DNA from: Rhizophagus irregularis
Lineage: Eukaryota; Glomeromycota; Glomeromycetes; Glomerales; Glomeraceae
Length of the DNA stretch: 64,000 nt
Assembly: GCF_026210795.1 (NCBI RefSeq)
Contig: NC_089432.1
Location: forward strand, 5,146,001 to 5,210,000
Direction: 5' to 3'
Notes under the pieces: model-generated
The model's database searches: none
What the model saw: the letters and a program-made list of their open reading frames with translations, nothing else
Told to the model about the DNA's origin: nothing
Program-made: the position numbers and the translations under genes
Shown here: positions 22,498 to 32,208 of the stretch, piece by piece
Numbering within the stretch: position 1 is the stretch's first letter
Layout of the letters: every line of letters begins with the position of its first letter

Positions 22498-24243
22498 ATG
22501 AGCAACTATCCTGGTCAAAATAGTAAGTCCAATAAAAAGTACAGTACTTAGTTTGTAATATTTATTTTCAAAGATACTAGTTATTAACCAACTTCTATTT
22601 AGTTATAATTGAATATTTAAAAGAACGAGGTAGTAAATCAACATATTGTGGATTTTTGAATTTTAACAGTGATTTTATCACTGCTTCAATATCACCAACA
22701 GACACATGTGATAATCTTGATACTGTTTGGTTTTATCACTTTCTAAGGGAGGCAAAATCTCTGTTTAATCAGAAAACTTATATTGTAATAAAAAATAAGG
22801 TGTGTTATTTTTTATTTTGCAAATTTAGGGTAACTTCTAAGTTGGATGCGTTTTGACTTAGGAGAATTACTGATCTTGACATCTTTGGTAACCAATCCAA
22901 AGAACTCATTTTGGGCACCCTAATTTTGTAGTTGATACAAGTCTGCTAATTCTGGAGGAGGAATTGGCTATGTACCTTCTTTTATCACTAAATAAATTTT
23001 GATGCACTACTAATAATTTCTTTCTTATAATAGGTAAATGAAGAACACTCTCGTTATATAAAAAATCTGCAAAATTTCTGGCAAAGAATTATTAAGGAAT
23101 ATAAAAAAGAAAATTTAGTCCCTACTATTACATCTCACTTTAATGAGACATCTGATATAAAGTCATCTGAAATTTCTCAACCAGATAGAATTATTAAAGA
23201 ACACAAAAAGGAAAATTTAGCCCCTGCTGTTACATCTCACTTAAATAAGACATTAAATAAAACATCTGATATAAAATTATCTGAAATTTCTCAACCAGAT
23301 TCTAATGAAACTAAAAAATATGTTGAACAAAAAGGAAAGCTAAAAAGAGTAAGAGATGATAGTAATACTGATACAGAAAGTTTATCTAATGGTAGGTTAT
23401 AATATTTATACTATTTCTTTTACATTTATATAATATATATATTATATTATTATTAAATTATGTTTAATGGTTTAATCATTAGAGCACTGGAAGAAACAAA
23501 GTCAAATTTTAAAACAAAATAAGAATAATTTAGCATATGTCCAAGTTATTGACAATGCACTTCTTGTTGCTTCAGCATATGAGAGTCTTATTGAAAATAA
23601 TATCATACCTTTTATTAAAATTCTAAAAACTTCTTTGCTATCAAGATCACGAATGTCTTTATCATCAGCAAATGAACCTGTACTTCAAGCAATTGTAGAA
23701 AATCTTTTGCCATTAAAATACTGTATCCCAGAACTTGCATTAGTAACTAATGGTAAAAAGCCAAAAGGCTCAGGTCATTTTGGTTATTCAGATATTTTTA
23801 TTTTAAATAGTGAAGGAGATAATAATGTTATTTTAGAATTGAAATATATATCATTAGTTGGACTTATTAATAGTAATCAGAAAAATAATTTTGGTGCAAA
23901 TGAACTTGAAAATCTAGATAAAATACTTGAAAAGGAAAATGAAGAATCTGTATTAAAAAGATCATATACATATTGGTCAAAGGAAGAAAAAAAAACAAAT
24001 ATGACAACTATAGGTGAAACATTAAATAATGGATTGAATAAATTAAATTTATACATGGAAACAATTTCAAAAGGAAAAGCTAAAAACTATTCTAGCTCAG
24101 GAGTATTTGATGATCGTGTTAAAATAACAAAATCTAAACCTAATAAGTTAAAGGGATTTGTTATATTAGTAATTGGTTTTCGTCGTATTTTATGGAAATC
24201 TGCTAATGAAGTAACAACTAACCATATATATAATAAGATCTAA
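22498..24243 (+). CDS. PD-(D/E)XK nuclease-like protein, 446 aa, four exons
   Basis: The model is join(22498-22522, 22603-22799, 23034-23391, 23483-24243), 1341 nt in frame. Introns have good donors (GTAAGT, GTGTGT, GTAGGT) and AG acceptors. The last exon contains GYSDIFIL..NNVILELKY, matching the D-(X)n-E-X-K signature of the PD-(D/E)XK nuclease superfamily; related proteins are very abundant in Rhizophagus-type genomes. A middle region holds a direct amino-acid duplication (TSHxNxTSDIKxSEISQPD twice), encoded by a repeat around 23130-23300. The first exon is tiny (MSNYPGQN). Function is not known; host gene or transposon-derived nuclease are both possible. The structure is more certain than the role. 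Confidence 0.75.
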
Positions 24244-24492
24244 AATATTTAATTTAGCATATATTGAATTTTTATATACTACTTTCAATTTCTTTGCAGA
24301 AACCCTATCGATATAAAAAATATATTATCAATATTTTTAAAATATACAAGATATATTGATATTCATATTTATGTTATCTCTGTTATAACTATATGTTTAC
24401 AATATGTCAAAATATAATGTAGAAATCTAGTAACTGTGTCAGAGATCTGCTTAAAATATTATTTTGAGTATTTGTCAAATATGTGTCAGAGA
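24244..24492. other. AT-rich 3' flank
   Basis: No gene. It includes TTATATAATAAG near the stop and short repeats of ATATGTCA. It ends at the target duplication of the next MITE. Confidence 0.4.
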
Positions 24493-25255
24493 TAGGGATT
24501 GGAATCAATTCTCAAAATGAGAATCGATTTTCGATTTCGATTAAATCGATTCTAATCGATTCTATGCGTCATAAAAAAAAATTGATCATCATTTGTAATT
24601 AAATTTGTGACGCAACAATTTTAATAGGTGAAAAATCTATTTTTTTTTTTACAGTAATTTTGCTTATTTTATATGGGCATTGCTGTTGGCTTAATTTTGG
24701 CCAGAATTATAATTTGGCCGGAGTTAATCATGTGACCTAATAAAAACTTTTCACAAATGGGTCCCATTTATAAGCAAATATTCTTGTGTAACTTCACTGC
24801 ATAAATCATTAAATCACTTATTTCGTAATGGTTAAAAGTGGTCTAAATGACCCAAAAGTGGGTCATTTAGACCACTTTTAACTATTAATTAAAAGTCAAA
24901 CTTTTTTTATTATGTTACATGATTAACTCCGGCCAAATTATAATTCTGGCTGAAATCAAGTGGTAAAAAACACCTGCAGTGAGATTTAGCAATGCTCTAT
25001 TTATTTATTTATTTTACGTATAAATTAAAGTAATTTACTGTGCAATAATTAAATGAAAATAATTAATTTATATAAAATAATAAAAAATAAATTAATTAAT
25101 TAAAAACTATTTCAATAAAATATTATAAATGCTAAAAAAAAATCGAATTACTGTATCACAATAAAAGATTCGATTTTTTAATTCGATTTTCAATTAATCG
25201 ATTTAGATTCAATTTTTGATTAATTCGATTTTGCTAGAATCGATTCCATTCTCTA
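24493..25255. mobile_element. hAT-type MITE (AATCGATT family)
   Basis: Termini TAGGGATTGGAATCAATTCT and the complement of TAGAGAATGGAATCGATTCT, flanked by a perfect 8-bp duplication GTCAGAGA (24485-24492 and 25256-25263). Both subterminal regions are arrays of AATCGATT/TCGATTTT words. There is no coding capacity. A fold-back element is nested inside it. Confidence 0.88.
24675..24980. mobile_element. Nested fold-back element (GGCCAGAATTATAATTTGGCC)
   Basis: A long inverted repeat: TTGGCCAGAATTATAATTTG near 24699 pairs with CAAATTATAATTCTGGCT near 24933, continuing through CATGTGAC and CATGATTAACTCC. A perfect 24-bp stem with a 4-nt loop sits at 24831-24882 (arm starts GTTAAAAGTGGTCTAAATGA). 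Related fragments occur at 3943-4190 and 50080-50130. Exact ends are uncertain. Confidence 0.6.
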
Positions 25256-25263
25256 GTCAGAGA

Positions 25264-25831
25264 TATGATAAAATCATTTCAAAATATTAAAATATTAACT
25301 TTATATAGCCTTATGTCAAATATATATTAGTAATATAATAGAAATTCAATTTTATATAACAATCATATATTTTTTTATTTATTTTATTTCAGGTATACTG
25401 CAGTAACAAATACATAACCAAATATGTATTACATATTCAACTAGTTATAAACAACTTCAGATCCTGTGTAACAAAGCAGGCCACATCTCATGCGAGACAA
25501 CTTTTGAAGTGATCCAGTGACATAGTTACAGTACTGATCAATATAAAGGTTAAATATTGAAGTAAAAATTAAAAGGGAAGAAATATAGAATTTTATCATG
25601 GTATATTGTCATATGTCAAAAATTATGATTCACTTGATTTTTTTTTTGTCAGCAATTTGGTGAAATTTTCCTCCAATAAAATTTATGCATGCCCTTTGCA
25701 AAATATTTAAAGAATTTTATATCCATTATAATGTTAGTAATATAGTTATATATTATTAAATAAACTGAACTAAACTGCAATATAACTTCAATTAGTCTCA
25801 TCATACCCAGTATTACATGTACAATCATGAG
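25264..25831. other. AT-rich spacer without gene
   Basis: No supported ORF. It ends at ATCATGAG (25824-25831), the left target duplication of the hAT MITE that hosts the large element. Confidence 0.4.
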
Positions 25832-25972
25832 TAGGGATGGCAACGGTCGGTCATGGTCGGTCATCGGTCGGTTATAACCGGTCAAGAACCTTTGACCGAC
25901 TGACTGACCACTTGACCGACCGGTCTGACCAACCGGTTAACCGACCGTTTGACCGACTGGTTAACTGATCCT

Positions 25973-26488
25973 GTCGTCGGTCTGGATGTGTGTCTCGCTA
26001 CCGCTCACCCCACCTCGGCCTCACGGCCTCGCAGTACCTATATCCCCCTACGGGGGTCAGGAATCCCCATATATACTACTACCATGGCCACAGTGGCCAT
26101 GGCTGGTCACACTACTTTCCAACTCTTTTTTTTTATCCATTTTTTCTTATATATGAAACTACTATGACCACTATGACCACTATGACCAGACTACTAAAAA
26201 GTGGATAAAAACGCGAATAAAGCCAAAATCAGACAGAATATCCGGTCATAGTACTGGCCACAGTTCAAAAAACTTATGATAATACTATGGCCACCTTAGT
26301 TAGCTCCTCAGGCTCCAAAACCCGATTTAAGCTATGACCACCCTTTATCTACTTACCTGAGACACCGAACTATGCCACCGAACTATGACCGCCGAACTAT
26401 GACCACCGAACTATGACCGCCGAACTATGACCACCGAACTATGGCCACTTACCCCGTCAGAAAAAATAAGTAATTGAACAATGGGTAT
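25973..26488. repeat. Left terminal inverted repeat (516 bp)
   Basis: Matches the complement of 39890-40406 with about three differences: one C in a C-run, one G/A, and one CCG/CTG. It contains a subterminal array of about six ACCGAACTATG-type units (26365-26448) and a 10-bp array CTATGACCA (26160-26190), plausible integrase or terminal-protein recognition sites. A GCCATGGCCACAGTGGCCAT palindrome lies near 26080. Confidence 0.92.
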
Positions 26489-26527
26489 TGAGAATAGAGC
26501 ATATCCAGATAAGTTTAGAAGACAGTA

Positions 26528-26848
26528 CTAATCCGTCTTCCTCTTTTTTGCCTCCTTAAGGCATTTATCAATACACTGTTTACACGCGTCATCAGAATCT
26601 AAGATTTTCTGTCCAAGTTTTTTGCACTGCCGATTGTAAGCCGTCTGCTGTCTCTTAGCAGCGGTTTCTTTCTTTTTCTCCTTAGTCTTCTTCTTGATCA
26701 CCCAGTCTATTCCAGTAAAAGTATTCTTATGCATACCACAAATTGTGCAGTCACCATGCAGCCGGTAACGCCCATTTGTAGTCATATCTTGTATTTCACT
26801 AGCCGTCTCAGTTTCCTTCTTGCACTTTAGGCAGTAAAAACGTGTCAT
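26528..26848 (-). CDS. Small zinc-ribbon protein, 106 aa (DUF5679-like)
   Basis: The N-terminus has MTRFYCLKCKKETE, then NGRYRLHGDCTICG: two CxxC knuckles separated by a basic, glycine-containing strand, followed by a lysine-rich tail with a CKQC pair. This YCxKCxxxTE..NGR..GxCxxCG pattern is widespread in DNA viruses and virus-like elements (DUF5679-type). The role is unknown, perhaps nucleic-acid binding. It is divergent from the integrase gene with about 44 bp between the starts, so they probably share a promoter region. Confidence 0.65.
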   Translation of the reverse strand: MTRFYCLKCKKETETASEIQDMTTNGRYRLHGDCTICGMHKNTFTGIDWVIKKKTKEKKKETAAKRQQTAYNRQCKKLGQKILDSDDACKQCIDKCLKEAKKRKTD

Positions 26849-26892
26849 TTTAAGATTTGAAGTCTAAAACCATTCCTTTAATTTGTTGTAAT

Positions 26893-27984
26893 ATGTCACA
26901 CTTAGAGAATTACTATAAGTACTACAATCTCTCCGGAGTACCAGCACGAATTCTAAAAGGTGAAGAGCACTACAACCTATACAAAAAGCCCCTAAAGGAA
27001 AAGTCAACAGAACGCCCAAAGGTAATTGTATGGAAACCAAATGCAACACATCAGGCAGATCTTGCAGAGATGCCAGTTGACCCCAAAGGATTCCACTATT
27101 TTCTCGTAGTGGTGGAAGTTGCAGGAAAGAGAGTTGATGCAGAACCCCTAAAGGATAAGACTGCAAATAGAGTTCTAAACGGGTTTGTCAAAATCTACAG
27201 AAGAAATCGTATTAAGCCACCAACACACAGACTGGAGACAGACTCCGGATCAGAATTCACTAACGACCAGGTACGTGATTTTTTCCTGAACAGCCTAGGG
27301 GTAATGATGAGGTTCGGAGAGCCAGGAAGGCATAAACAGCAATCTTATGCTGAAAGAGCTATCCAAGCCATCCAAGAACCCCTTCTTAAACGAATGGTAG
27401 CACAGGAGTTGAAAACCGGGGTGACATCCGTGGAATGGTCAGAAGATTTCCATAATATAGTGAGTAAAGTAAATGAACTCTGGCAGAGAAATCCCCCAGA
27501 CATTCCGACAGGATCACCCAAAGTGTCAAAAAAGACGGATCTCCTCTCTGAAGGAGCACGTGTCAGAGTCAAGTTAGATGAACCTATCTCAGTACTCGGT
27601 AATAAACTTCACGGAAAATTCCGTACAGGAGACATAAGATGGAACCCAAACATTCGTGTAATCAAAAAAATGATACTCTCACCCGAACAGCCTCCTACAT
27701 ATCTCCTTAATGGACCACATGGTCGATTAGGTGTATCCAGATGTGCATATACCCGAAAGGAATTGCAAGTAGTTCCTATTAATGAAAAGCCTCCACCTGA
27801 CTCTGTGATAAGAGGACAACCTGAAAGATTTGTTCCTGAGCAGATACTTCGGCATCGCATTAGAAAAGGTCAAGACCAGTATTTGGTTAAGTGGGAGCGC
27901 TATCCAGACACTGAGGCTACTTGGGAACCTGCTGACCGGTTGAAGGAGGATGTCCCTGACTTAATTCGCAAATTTTGGGAATAA
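26893..27984 (+). CDS. Retroviral-type integrase with C-terminal chromodomain, 363 aa
   Basis: The start is taken at the first ATG (MSHLENYYKYY), 36 nt inside the longer TTG-initiated frame. The catalytic core is visible: Asp56 in HQADLAEM, Asp117 in LETDSGSEF and Glu154 in SYAERAIQAI, a DD(36)E arrangement. The C-terminal ~55 residues (ILRHRIRKGQDQYLVKWERY, then TWEPADRL) form a chromodomain. Polinton integrases of this type insert the element and give short target duplications, matching the 5-bp repeat seen here. A chromodomain is known to direct integration toward methylated histone H3, consistent with insertion into a MITE. The ORF is intact. Confidence 0.93.
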   Translation: MSHLENYYKYYNLSGVPARILKGEEHYNLYKKPLKEKSTERPKVIVWKPNATHQADLAEMPVDPKGFHYFLVVVEVAGKRVDAEPLKDKTANRVLNGFVKIYRRNRIKPPTHRLETDSGSEFTNDQVRDFFLNSLGVMMRFGEPGRHKQQSYAERAIQAIQEPLLKRMVAQELKTGVTSVEWSEDFHNIVSKVNELWQRNPPDIPTGSPKVSKKTDLLSEGARVRVKLDEPISVLGNKLHGKFRTGDIRWNPNIRVIKKMILSPEQPPTYLLNGPHGRLGVSRCAYTRKELQVVPINEKPPPDSVIRGQPERFVPEQILRHRIRKGQDQYLVKWERYPDTEATWEPADRLKEDVPDLIRKFWE

Positions 27985-28008
27985 AAAAAATAGAAGAATT
28001 AAAGGGTC

Positions 28009-30174
28009 TTATTTTTTATCCCCTCGATTAGCATCAGGAACTATCGGGATAAAAACATTCTTCCCATCACAGGTAAAGGCTATATGTTCACGTGATTCAT
28101 GGACATCATAATTGTAACGTTTCAGACACGTTCGGCTTAACCCAATTTCCCTATGCTTGTAACCACTTAAGACTGCAAGGTCCTCAGTGATAGCATAATC
28201 AGGGGTAAGTTTGATTGTCACTCCCTTTACCATGCCGAATGTCCTACCTGTTCCTGAAGCACCAGATATGTTATATGTAATACTCTTGTCAATATCCAAC
28301 CCTAATTCCTCAGCAGCTTCTCTCTGAATAAAAGACGCATTAGCACAAGTGTCTGCTAAACACTGAATTGCTATTCCATTAACCTCCCCATCCAGTGCTA
28401 AAAGATCTTTAGTATTCTCTAAACGAGCTATGTCAATATCCATAGGATCATCTACCCTGATATCCTCTTCTTGTTCCTCCTCAACTAGGTCCTCCGAAAT
28501 CTCTGTGACTTTTCTAGCAGACAATAACTCCTCCTGAAGAATCTCACGGAGTAATTTCCTAAAGTCTGCAGACCTTAACAGGCTTAATAAATCATTCTTA
28601 GTAACAGCTTTTGCAGGTGTAAACTTACTACCAGTAACTTTCACAGGAATCTTAACAGGGGTTGCTTTGCCTTTCAATGGCACACTAGAAGAGTTAACTG
28701 CTGTCTTATTTGGGGACGACTTAAGAAGTTTTGAGATACTCGAACCTACTTTTTTTGACCCAACACGAACCATATAGACATCACCATCTTTTTCTCTCAA
28801 TTCTACCTTTTCACCAAAACTCGCAGTATCAATGTCCATAGCATCATCATTAAGATCGAGGTTTCTCATTGCTCGGGCCAAATCCAGATCATCACGTCTA
28901 TCTTTAGCCTTCTGAAGTTGTTTTGTAAGTATTTTAGACGTCCCACGTTTATATCCCATAATAAGATCAATAGCATTTTGATGATCATCCAAAGTCCACT
29001 CAGGAGCATCAGGGTCATCACCAACATCATGATCTACATAACCATCATCCCAATCAGGATCCTGAGGATCCTGAACAACACGTCTCTGTGGTTTTGGTCG
29101 AACAGGTTTAATCTGCTGTCTATAGACTGGTGGATTACGAACTGGCCGAGCCTGTAATTGTTTAAATTGCACCTGAAAATTCTTGGTAAGTTCCTCAGCT
29201 TGAGCCTTAAGTAACTCTTGTAATTGTTCTTGAGTAACCCCAGATGACTTTGATGTCAGTACTACAGGTTCCTGTTTTCCTAACGGAGGTTGAGTTACAT
29301 CACTGTAATCTGCTTGAAGTCGTCGATTTCTATCTTGTAACCCCAAGCGCATTTCAGCCCTTCTCCGTTCTAAATTTCTCAGATGTTTAACCAAGTCATC
29401 AGGATTAAGATTACTAAACCTTTCTGCTTCAAAAATATTATCAGCCGAAAGACCTCTAAAGAACTGGTCGATAATAAGATCATCAGTTAGTTTTAGTAAT
29501 TTTCCAGCTCTCTTTACAGTTCTATAAAATGCATCGACTGGCTCATTTTCCTGATAAAGACTGTTAAAACGGATACGTTTCTTTTCATCTAAAATAGTTG
29601 GAAATTGTGTTCTAAGCCAATAAAGCGCCTGGTTAGGTTTAATACCTGGAAAAACTATAGAACGATTATTATTAGCAGCAACACCAGCATCTGCAGTAGC
29701 TGGAGCAGCTCTATCTGTCGGACGAGCACCAGCTCTTCCCCAAGCTTTATCTCCACCTATTAAATCATGGGTAGGAATAAATGCTGCTCTAATAGTTACT
29801 AATGCATTAGCTGCATCTGTAGCATAAACATGTGCTTCAGACCCATTTACATAGGTACCTGCATTTGGTCCTCCTGCACCTTCTGGTATTACTAATGCTA
29901 CAAAAGCAGCTAAATTAGCTCCACCTCTTGAAGTGATACCAGAAAGTTCCCAATTTTTTCCTGTAATTTCTCGATCAAACCATTCAGCCGCTTCACCAGC
30001 CATGCAGCTTCTAAGTATACCCATAGCTCTTTTCCAAGACTCTGGTGGCCCTCCAGCAGCGTATGGGTTAAGATTGATAGTATCAAGATAACCCATATAA
30101 AGCCTAACAAATGTATCAATATCATCAGTAGCTTTACCCTCAAAAATTGGCAATCCTATCGCAGTGGTAGCCAT
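28009..30174 (-). CDS. Gag-like polyprotein with retropepsin-like domain, 721 aa
   Basis: The N-terminal ~290 residues (PIFEGKATDDIDTFVRLYMG, AAEWFDREITG, NLNPDDLVKHLRNLERRRAE) have the layout of Ty3-type Gag capsid regions. A long charged, proline-rich linker follows. At residues 592-712 there is a retroviral-type protease: CLADTCANASFI with the catalytic Asp608 (DTC in place of the usual DTG/DSG), then the ISGASGTGRTFG region. No zinc knuckle or reverse transcriptase is present. It begins inside the end of the coiled-coil ORF (19-nt overlap). It may form the particle shell of the element; this is inference. The cysteine at the third active-site position is unusual. Confidence 0.75.
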   Translation of the reverse strand: MATTAIGLPIFEGKATDDIDTFVRLYMGYLDTINLNPYAAGGPPESWKRAMGILRSCMAGEAAEWFDREITGKNWELSGITSRGGANLAAFVALVIPEGAGGPNAGTYVNGSEAHVYATDAANALVTIRAAFIPTHDLIGGDKAWGRAGARPTDRAAPATADAGVAANNNRSIVFPGIKPNQALYWLRTQFPTILDEKKRIRFNSLYQENEPVDAFYRTVKRAGKLLKLTDDLIIDQFFRGLSADNIFEAERFSNLNPDDLVKHLRNLERRRAEMRLGLQDRNRRLQADYSDVTQPPLGKQEPVVLTSKSSGVTQEQLQELLKAQAEELTKNFQVQFKQLQARPVRNPPVYRQQIKPVRPKPQRRVVQDPQDPDWDDGYVDHDVGDDPDAPEWTLDDHQNAIDLIMGYKRGTSKILTKQLQKAKDRRDDLDLARAMRNLDLNDDAMDIDTASFGEKVELREKDGDVYMVRVGSKKVGSSISKLLKSSPNKTAVNSSSVPLKGKATPVKIPVKVTGSKFTPAKAVTKNDLLSLLRSADFRKLLREILQEELLSARKVTEISEDLVEEEQEEDIRVDDPMDIDIARLENTKDLLALDGEVNGIAIQCLADTCANASFIQREAAEELGLDIDKSITYNISGASGTGRTFGMVKGVTIKLTPDYAITEDLAVLSGYKHREIGLSRTCLKRYNYDVHESREHIAFTCDGKNVFIPIVPDANRGDKK

Positions 30175-30953
30175 ATCGTCTCTAGTGGATTGTTTAAAAG
30201 AGGTGGAGGAGGGTTCAATTGTCTAATTCGAAACCATTGTACCTGAATTCTAAGAGCAGCTATCTGTTGGAAAAGTCTATTCCTAAGTCTTCCTAATGTC
30301 TGAATCCCAAAACGCACCCTATTATTAGCATGTGCTAGCTGTGCATTAACCTGTCCAAGTTGCGCATTAGCCAATACAAGTTGTCCTCCAGTCCGAGTAG
30401 CCCTCAGCCGCCAATGATTTAAAAGGATATTACCACGATTCACAGCATTTTGAGCCTCATTACGATCCCTTACTGCTTGAGTATAATCTGCTTGTAATAC
30501 ATTACGTTCATGTCGTGCCTGATTACGTTCACCTATAGCCCGTCGACGAAGCTCTACCATAGTATCATAATCTCTTTGCAGGTTATGGTTTTCTTCTATG
30601 AAATTATCATTGGCAGCACGTATAATAACTAATTGACGTTCTAAATTAGTAAACGTTTCATCAAATGCATTTATCTTACCTTGTGCAAAAACTAACAAAT
30701 CTTTTGTAATACCAAGTTCTTCATATTTTGCTTTACAGCGATACATTAATATATTAATAATATGTTTGATTTGATTATTTGCCTCCTGTATCTCTGAATC
30801 AACAGTTAAACGACCCCTGGTAGTCAATAAATTTGCATGAGCCTTAAGTATTCTAACTAATTCATCATCATTTTCTTCATTGGTCAAGTGTGCAGGAGGC
30901 GGTCCAGTAGGTTCTGAAGGAGTATAAACTGGAATTGGTGTTGATGTCGACAT
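30156..30953 (-). CDS. Coiled-coil protein preceding Gag, 265 aa
   Basis: A proline-rich N-terminus (MSTSTPIPVYTPSEPTGPPP) precedes residues about 30-240, which are strongly helical and charged with heptad-like spacing (NNQIKHIINILM, RRRAIGERNQARHERNVLQ, LANAQLGQVNAQLAHANNRV). It ends NPLETIWLPLR. The stop overlaps the Gag start by 19 nt in another frame, so the two are translationally coupled or could be fused by frameshifting. It diverges from the ATPase gene with only 31 bp between starts. Probable structural/oligomerisation role, by inference. Confidence 0.7.
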   Translation of the reverse strand: MSTSTPIPVYTPSEPTGPPPAHLTNEENDDELVRILKAHANLLTTRGRLTVDSEIQEANNQIKHIINILMYRCKAKYEELGITKDLLVFAQGKINAFDETFTNLERQLVIIRAANDNFIEENHNLQRDYDTMVELRRRAIGERNQARHERNVLQADYTQAVRDRNEAQNAVNRGNILLNHWRLRATRTGGQLVLANAQLGQVNAQLAHANNRVRFGIQTLGRLRNRLFQQIAALRIQVQWFRIRQLNPPPPLLNNPLETIWLPLR

Positions 30954-30984
30954 AGTATTTAAACTAAGTTAGAATAAAATTCAA

Positions 30985-32208
30985 ATGGATCTTTATGTAT
31001 ACAATTTGGACGAGTACACGACCGACTCAAGACAAGGCAATGAGTTTGCTCCATCATGGCCCTTTCGATTAGCCGTAGCAGGTAGCTCAGACTCAGGTAA
31101 GACAACTATGATCATTAATTTGTTAATGGGTGACAAGAAAGCAAAGGAGGATGGTAATCGGTATGTACTATGTGATGCAGTACTTTTAGTTGGCAGATAT
31201 CTTGACGAGCCAAAGTGGGCAGTTGTACATGATTTTTTCGAAGAGGAGAAGATCCCATTCACTGCAGTAACCCATAGTGAGATTCCAGAGATTGATTCCT
31301 TCGACCCTACTCAAGCTACTGTGGTAATCTTCGAGGATCTGATGGATGCACCTAAAAAAATCCAGGATCTCATCACTGGTTACTTTACACATGGACGACA
31401 CAAAAATATTTCATGTATTTATGTAGCCCAAAGATTCTTTGCCATTCCTAAGGCTATTCGAGAAAATGTTAACTACATCTCACTGCATGGAGGTCATGGG
31501 AGCCTTACAGATACCAAGAGAATCATCCGCCTATATACAGAAGAATCAGAGTCATTAGCACCAGTAATTGATGATCTTACTCTGCAACGTGAATTTGTAG
31601 TGTTTGATCTTAGACGGTCCAAAAGTGATCCACTGTCCATTCGAGTAAGATGGGATACTAGTCTCAGTTCGATCACAGAGCAATCTCAGTTCAATCCTAG
31701 TTCGATCTCAGTTCAATCTCAGTTTGATCCAAGTTTGAACCCAGTTCGATCTCAGTCTGAACCCAGTTCAATCACAGTTCGATCCAAGTTTAGTCCCTAT
31801 GGTCAGAAAGCTGTATTTGAAGCAAAAAAAGGTGGACACTTGATTGAATTTGCTCGGGTATTTCCATCCCCTAAAGAACGTCAACATTTACTTGTACCTG
31901 GTGTCTTAGCCAAGAATGCAGATACCTGGATTAAATATGTCTTTCGGGAAGCTTATGGACTCTCTGGTAAGACCCTAGGAGCTGACTTTCAGGATTTCTT
32001 AGCAAAAGTACAGGGTAAGACTGCAAAGACTGAAACTCTGAAAACTGAGAATGTGAAGGAGTTATTCTCCCGATATGAAGCCCTGAAGTCTAGTCACCCT
32101 CTGGATAATAAACAAATAATAGAAGGTATTGAAGTCCTTCTACAGATCTTTTCTAAGAGCCACATGGACCGTCGAGCATTACAAGTAGGAATTAATAGTA
32201 TCTTGTGA
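30985..32208 (+). CDS. A32/FtsK-HerA-type DNA packaging ATPase, 407 aa
   Basis: Walker A is GSSDSGKTT (residues 33-41). Walker B is TVVIFEDLMD (about 112-121). A polar sensor strand CIYVAQRFF (144-152) follows, as in the A32-like ATPases of large DNA viruses, virophages and Polintons. These ATPases pump DNA into capsids. Residues about 223-275 are a low-complexity repeat (SQFDPS/SSITVRS-type) encoded by a 15-24-bp tandem repeat at 31665-31795, not usual in the family. The C-terminal domain is unassigned. The 3' end overlaps the convergent 186-aa gene by 17 bp. Confidence 0.85.
   Translation: MDLYVYNLDEYTTDSRQGNEFAPSWPFRLAVAGSSDSGKTTMIINLLMGDKKAKEDGNRYVLCDAVLLVGRYLDEPKWAVVHDFFEEEKIPFTAVTHSEIPEIDSFDPTQATVVIFEDLMDAPKKIQDLITGYFTHGRHKNISCIYVAQRFFAIPKAIRENVNYISLHGGHGSLTDTKRIIRLYTEESESLAPVIDDLTLQREFVVFDLRRSKSDPLSIRVRWDTSLSSITEQSQFNPSSISVQSQFDPSLNPVRSQSEPSSITVRSKFSPYGQKAVFEAKKGGHLIEFARVFPSPKERQHLLVPGVLAKNADTWIKYVFREAYGLSGKTLGADFQDFLAKVQGKTAKTETLKTENVKELFSRYEALKSSHPLDNKQIIEGIEVLLQIFSKSHMDRRALQVGINSIL

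Noticed and set aside
25968-25973. 6-bp target duplication ATCCTG for the large element
   Set aside because: A sixth base matches only because the element itself begins with G; symmetrical TIR ends require the 5-bp reading ATCCT.
25949-26208. Overlapping small ORFs in the left TIR, mirrored at 40170-40471
   Set aside because: They exist in both inverted repeats, cross the element boundary into the host MITE, and contain no recognisable domain.
31160-31401. Several ORFs opposite the ATPase, integrase and polymerase genes
   Set aside because: Antisense shadows of well-supported genes in the G+C-richer element.
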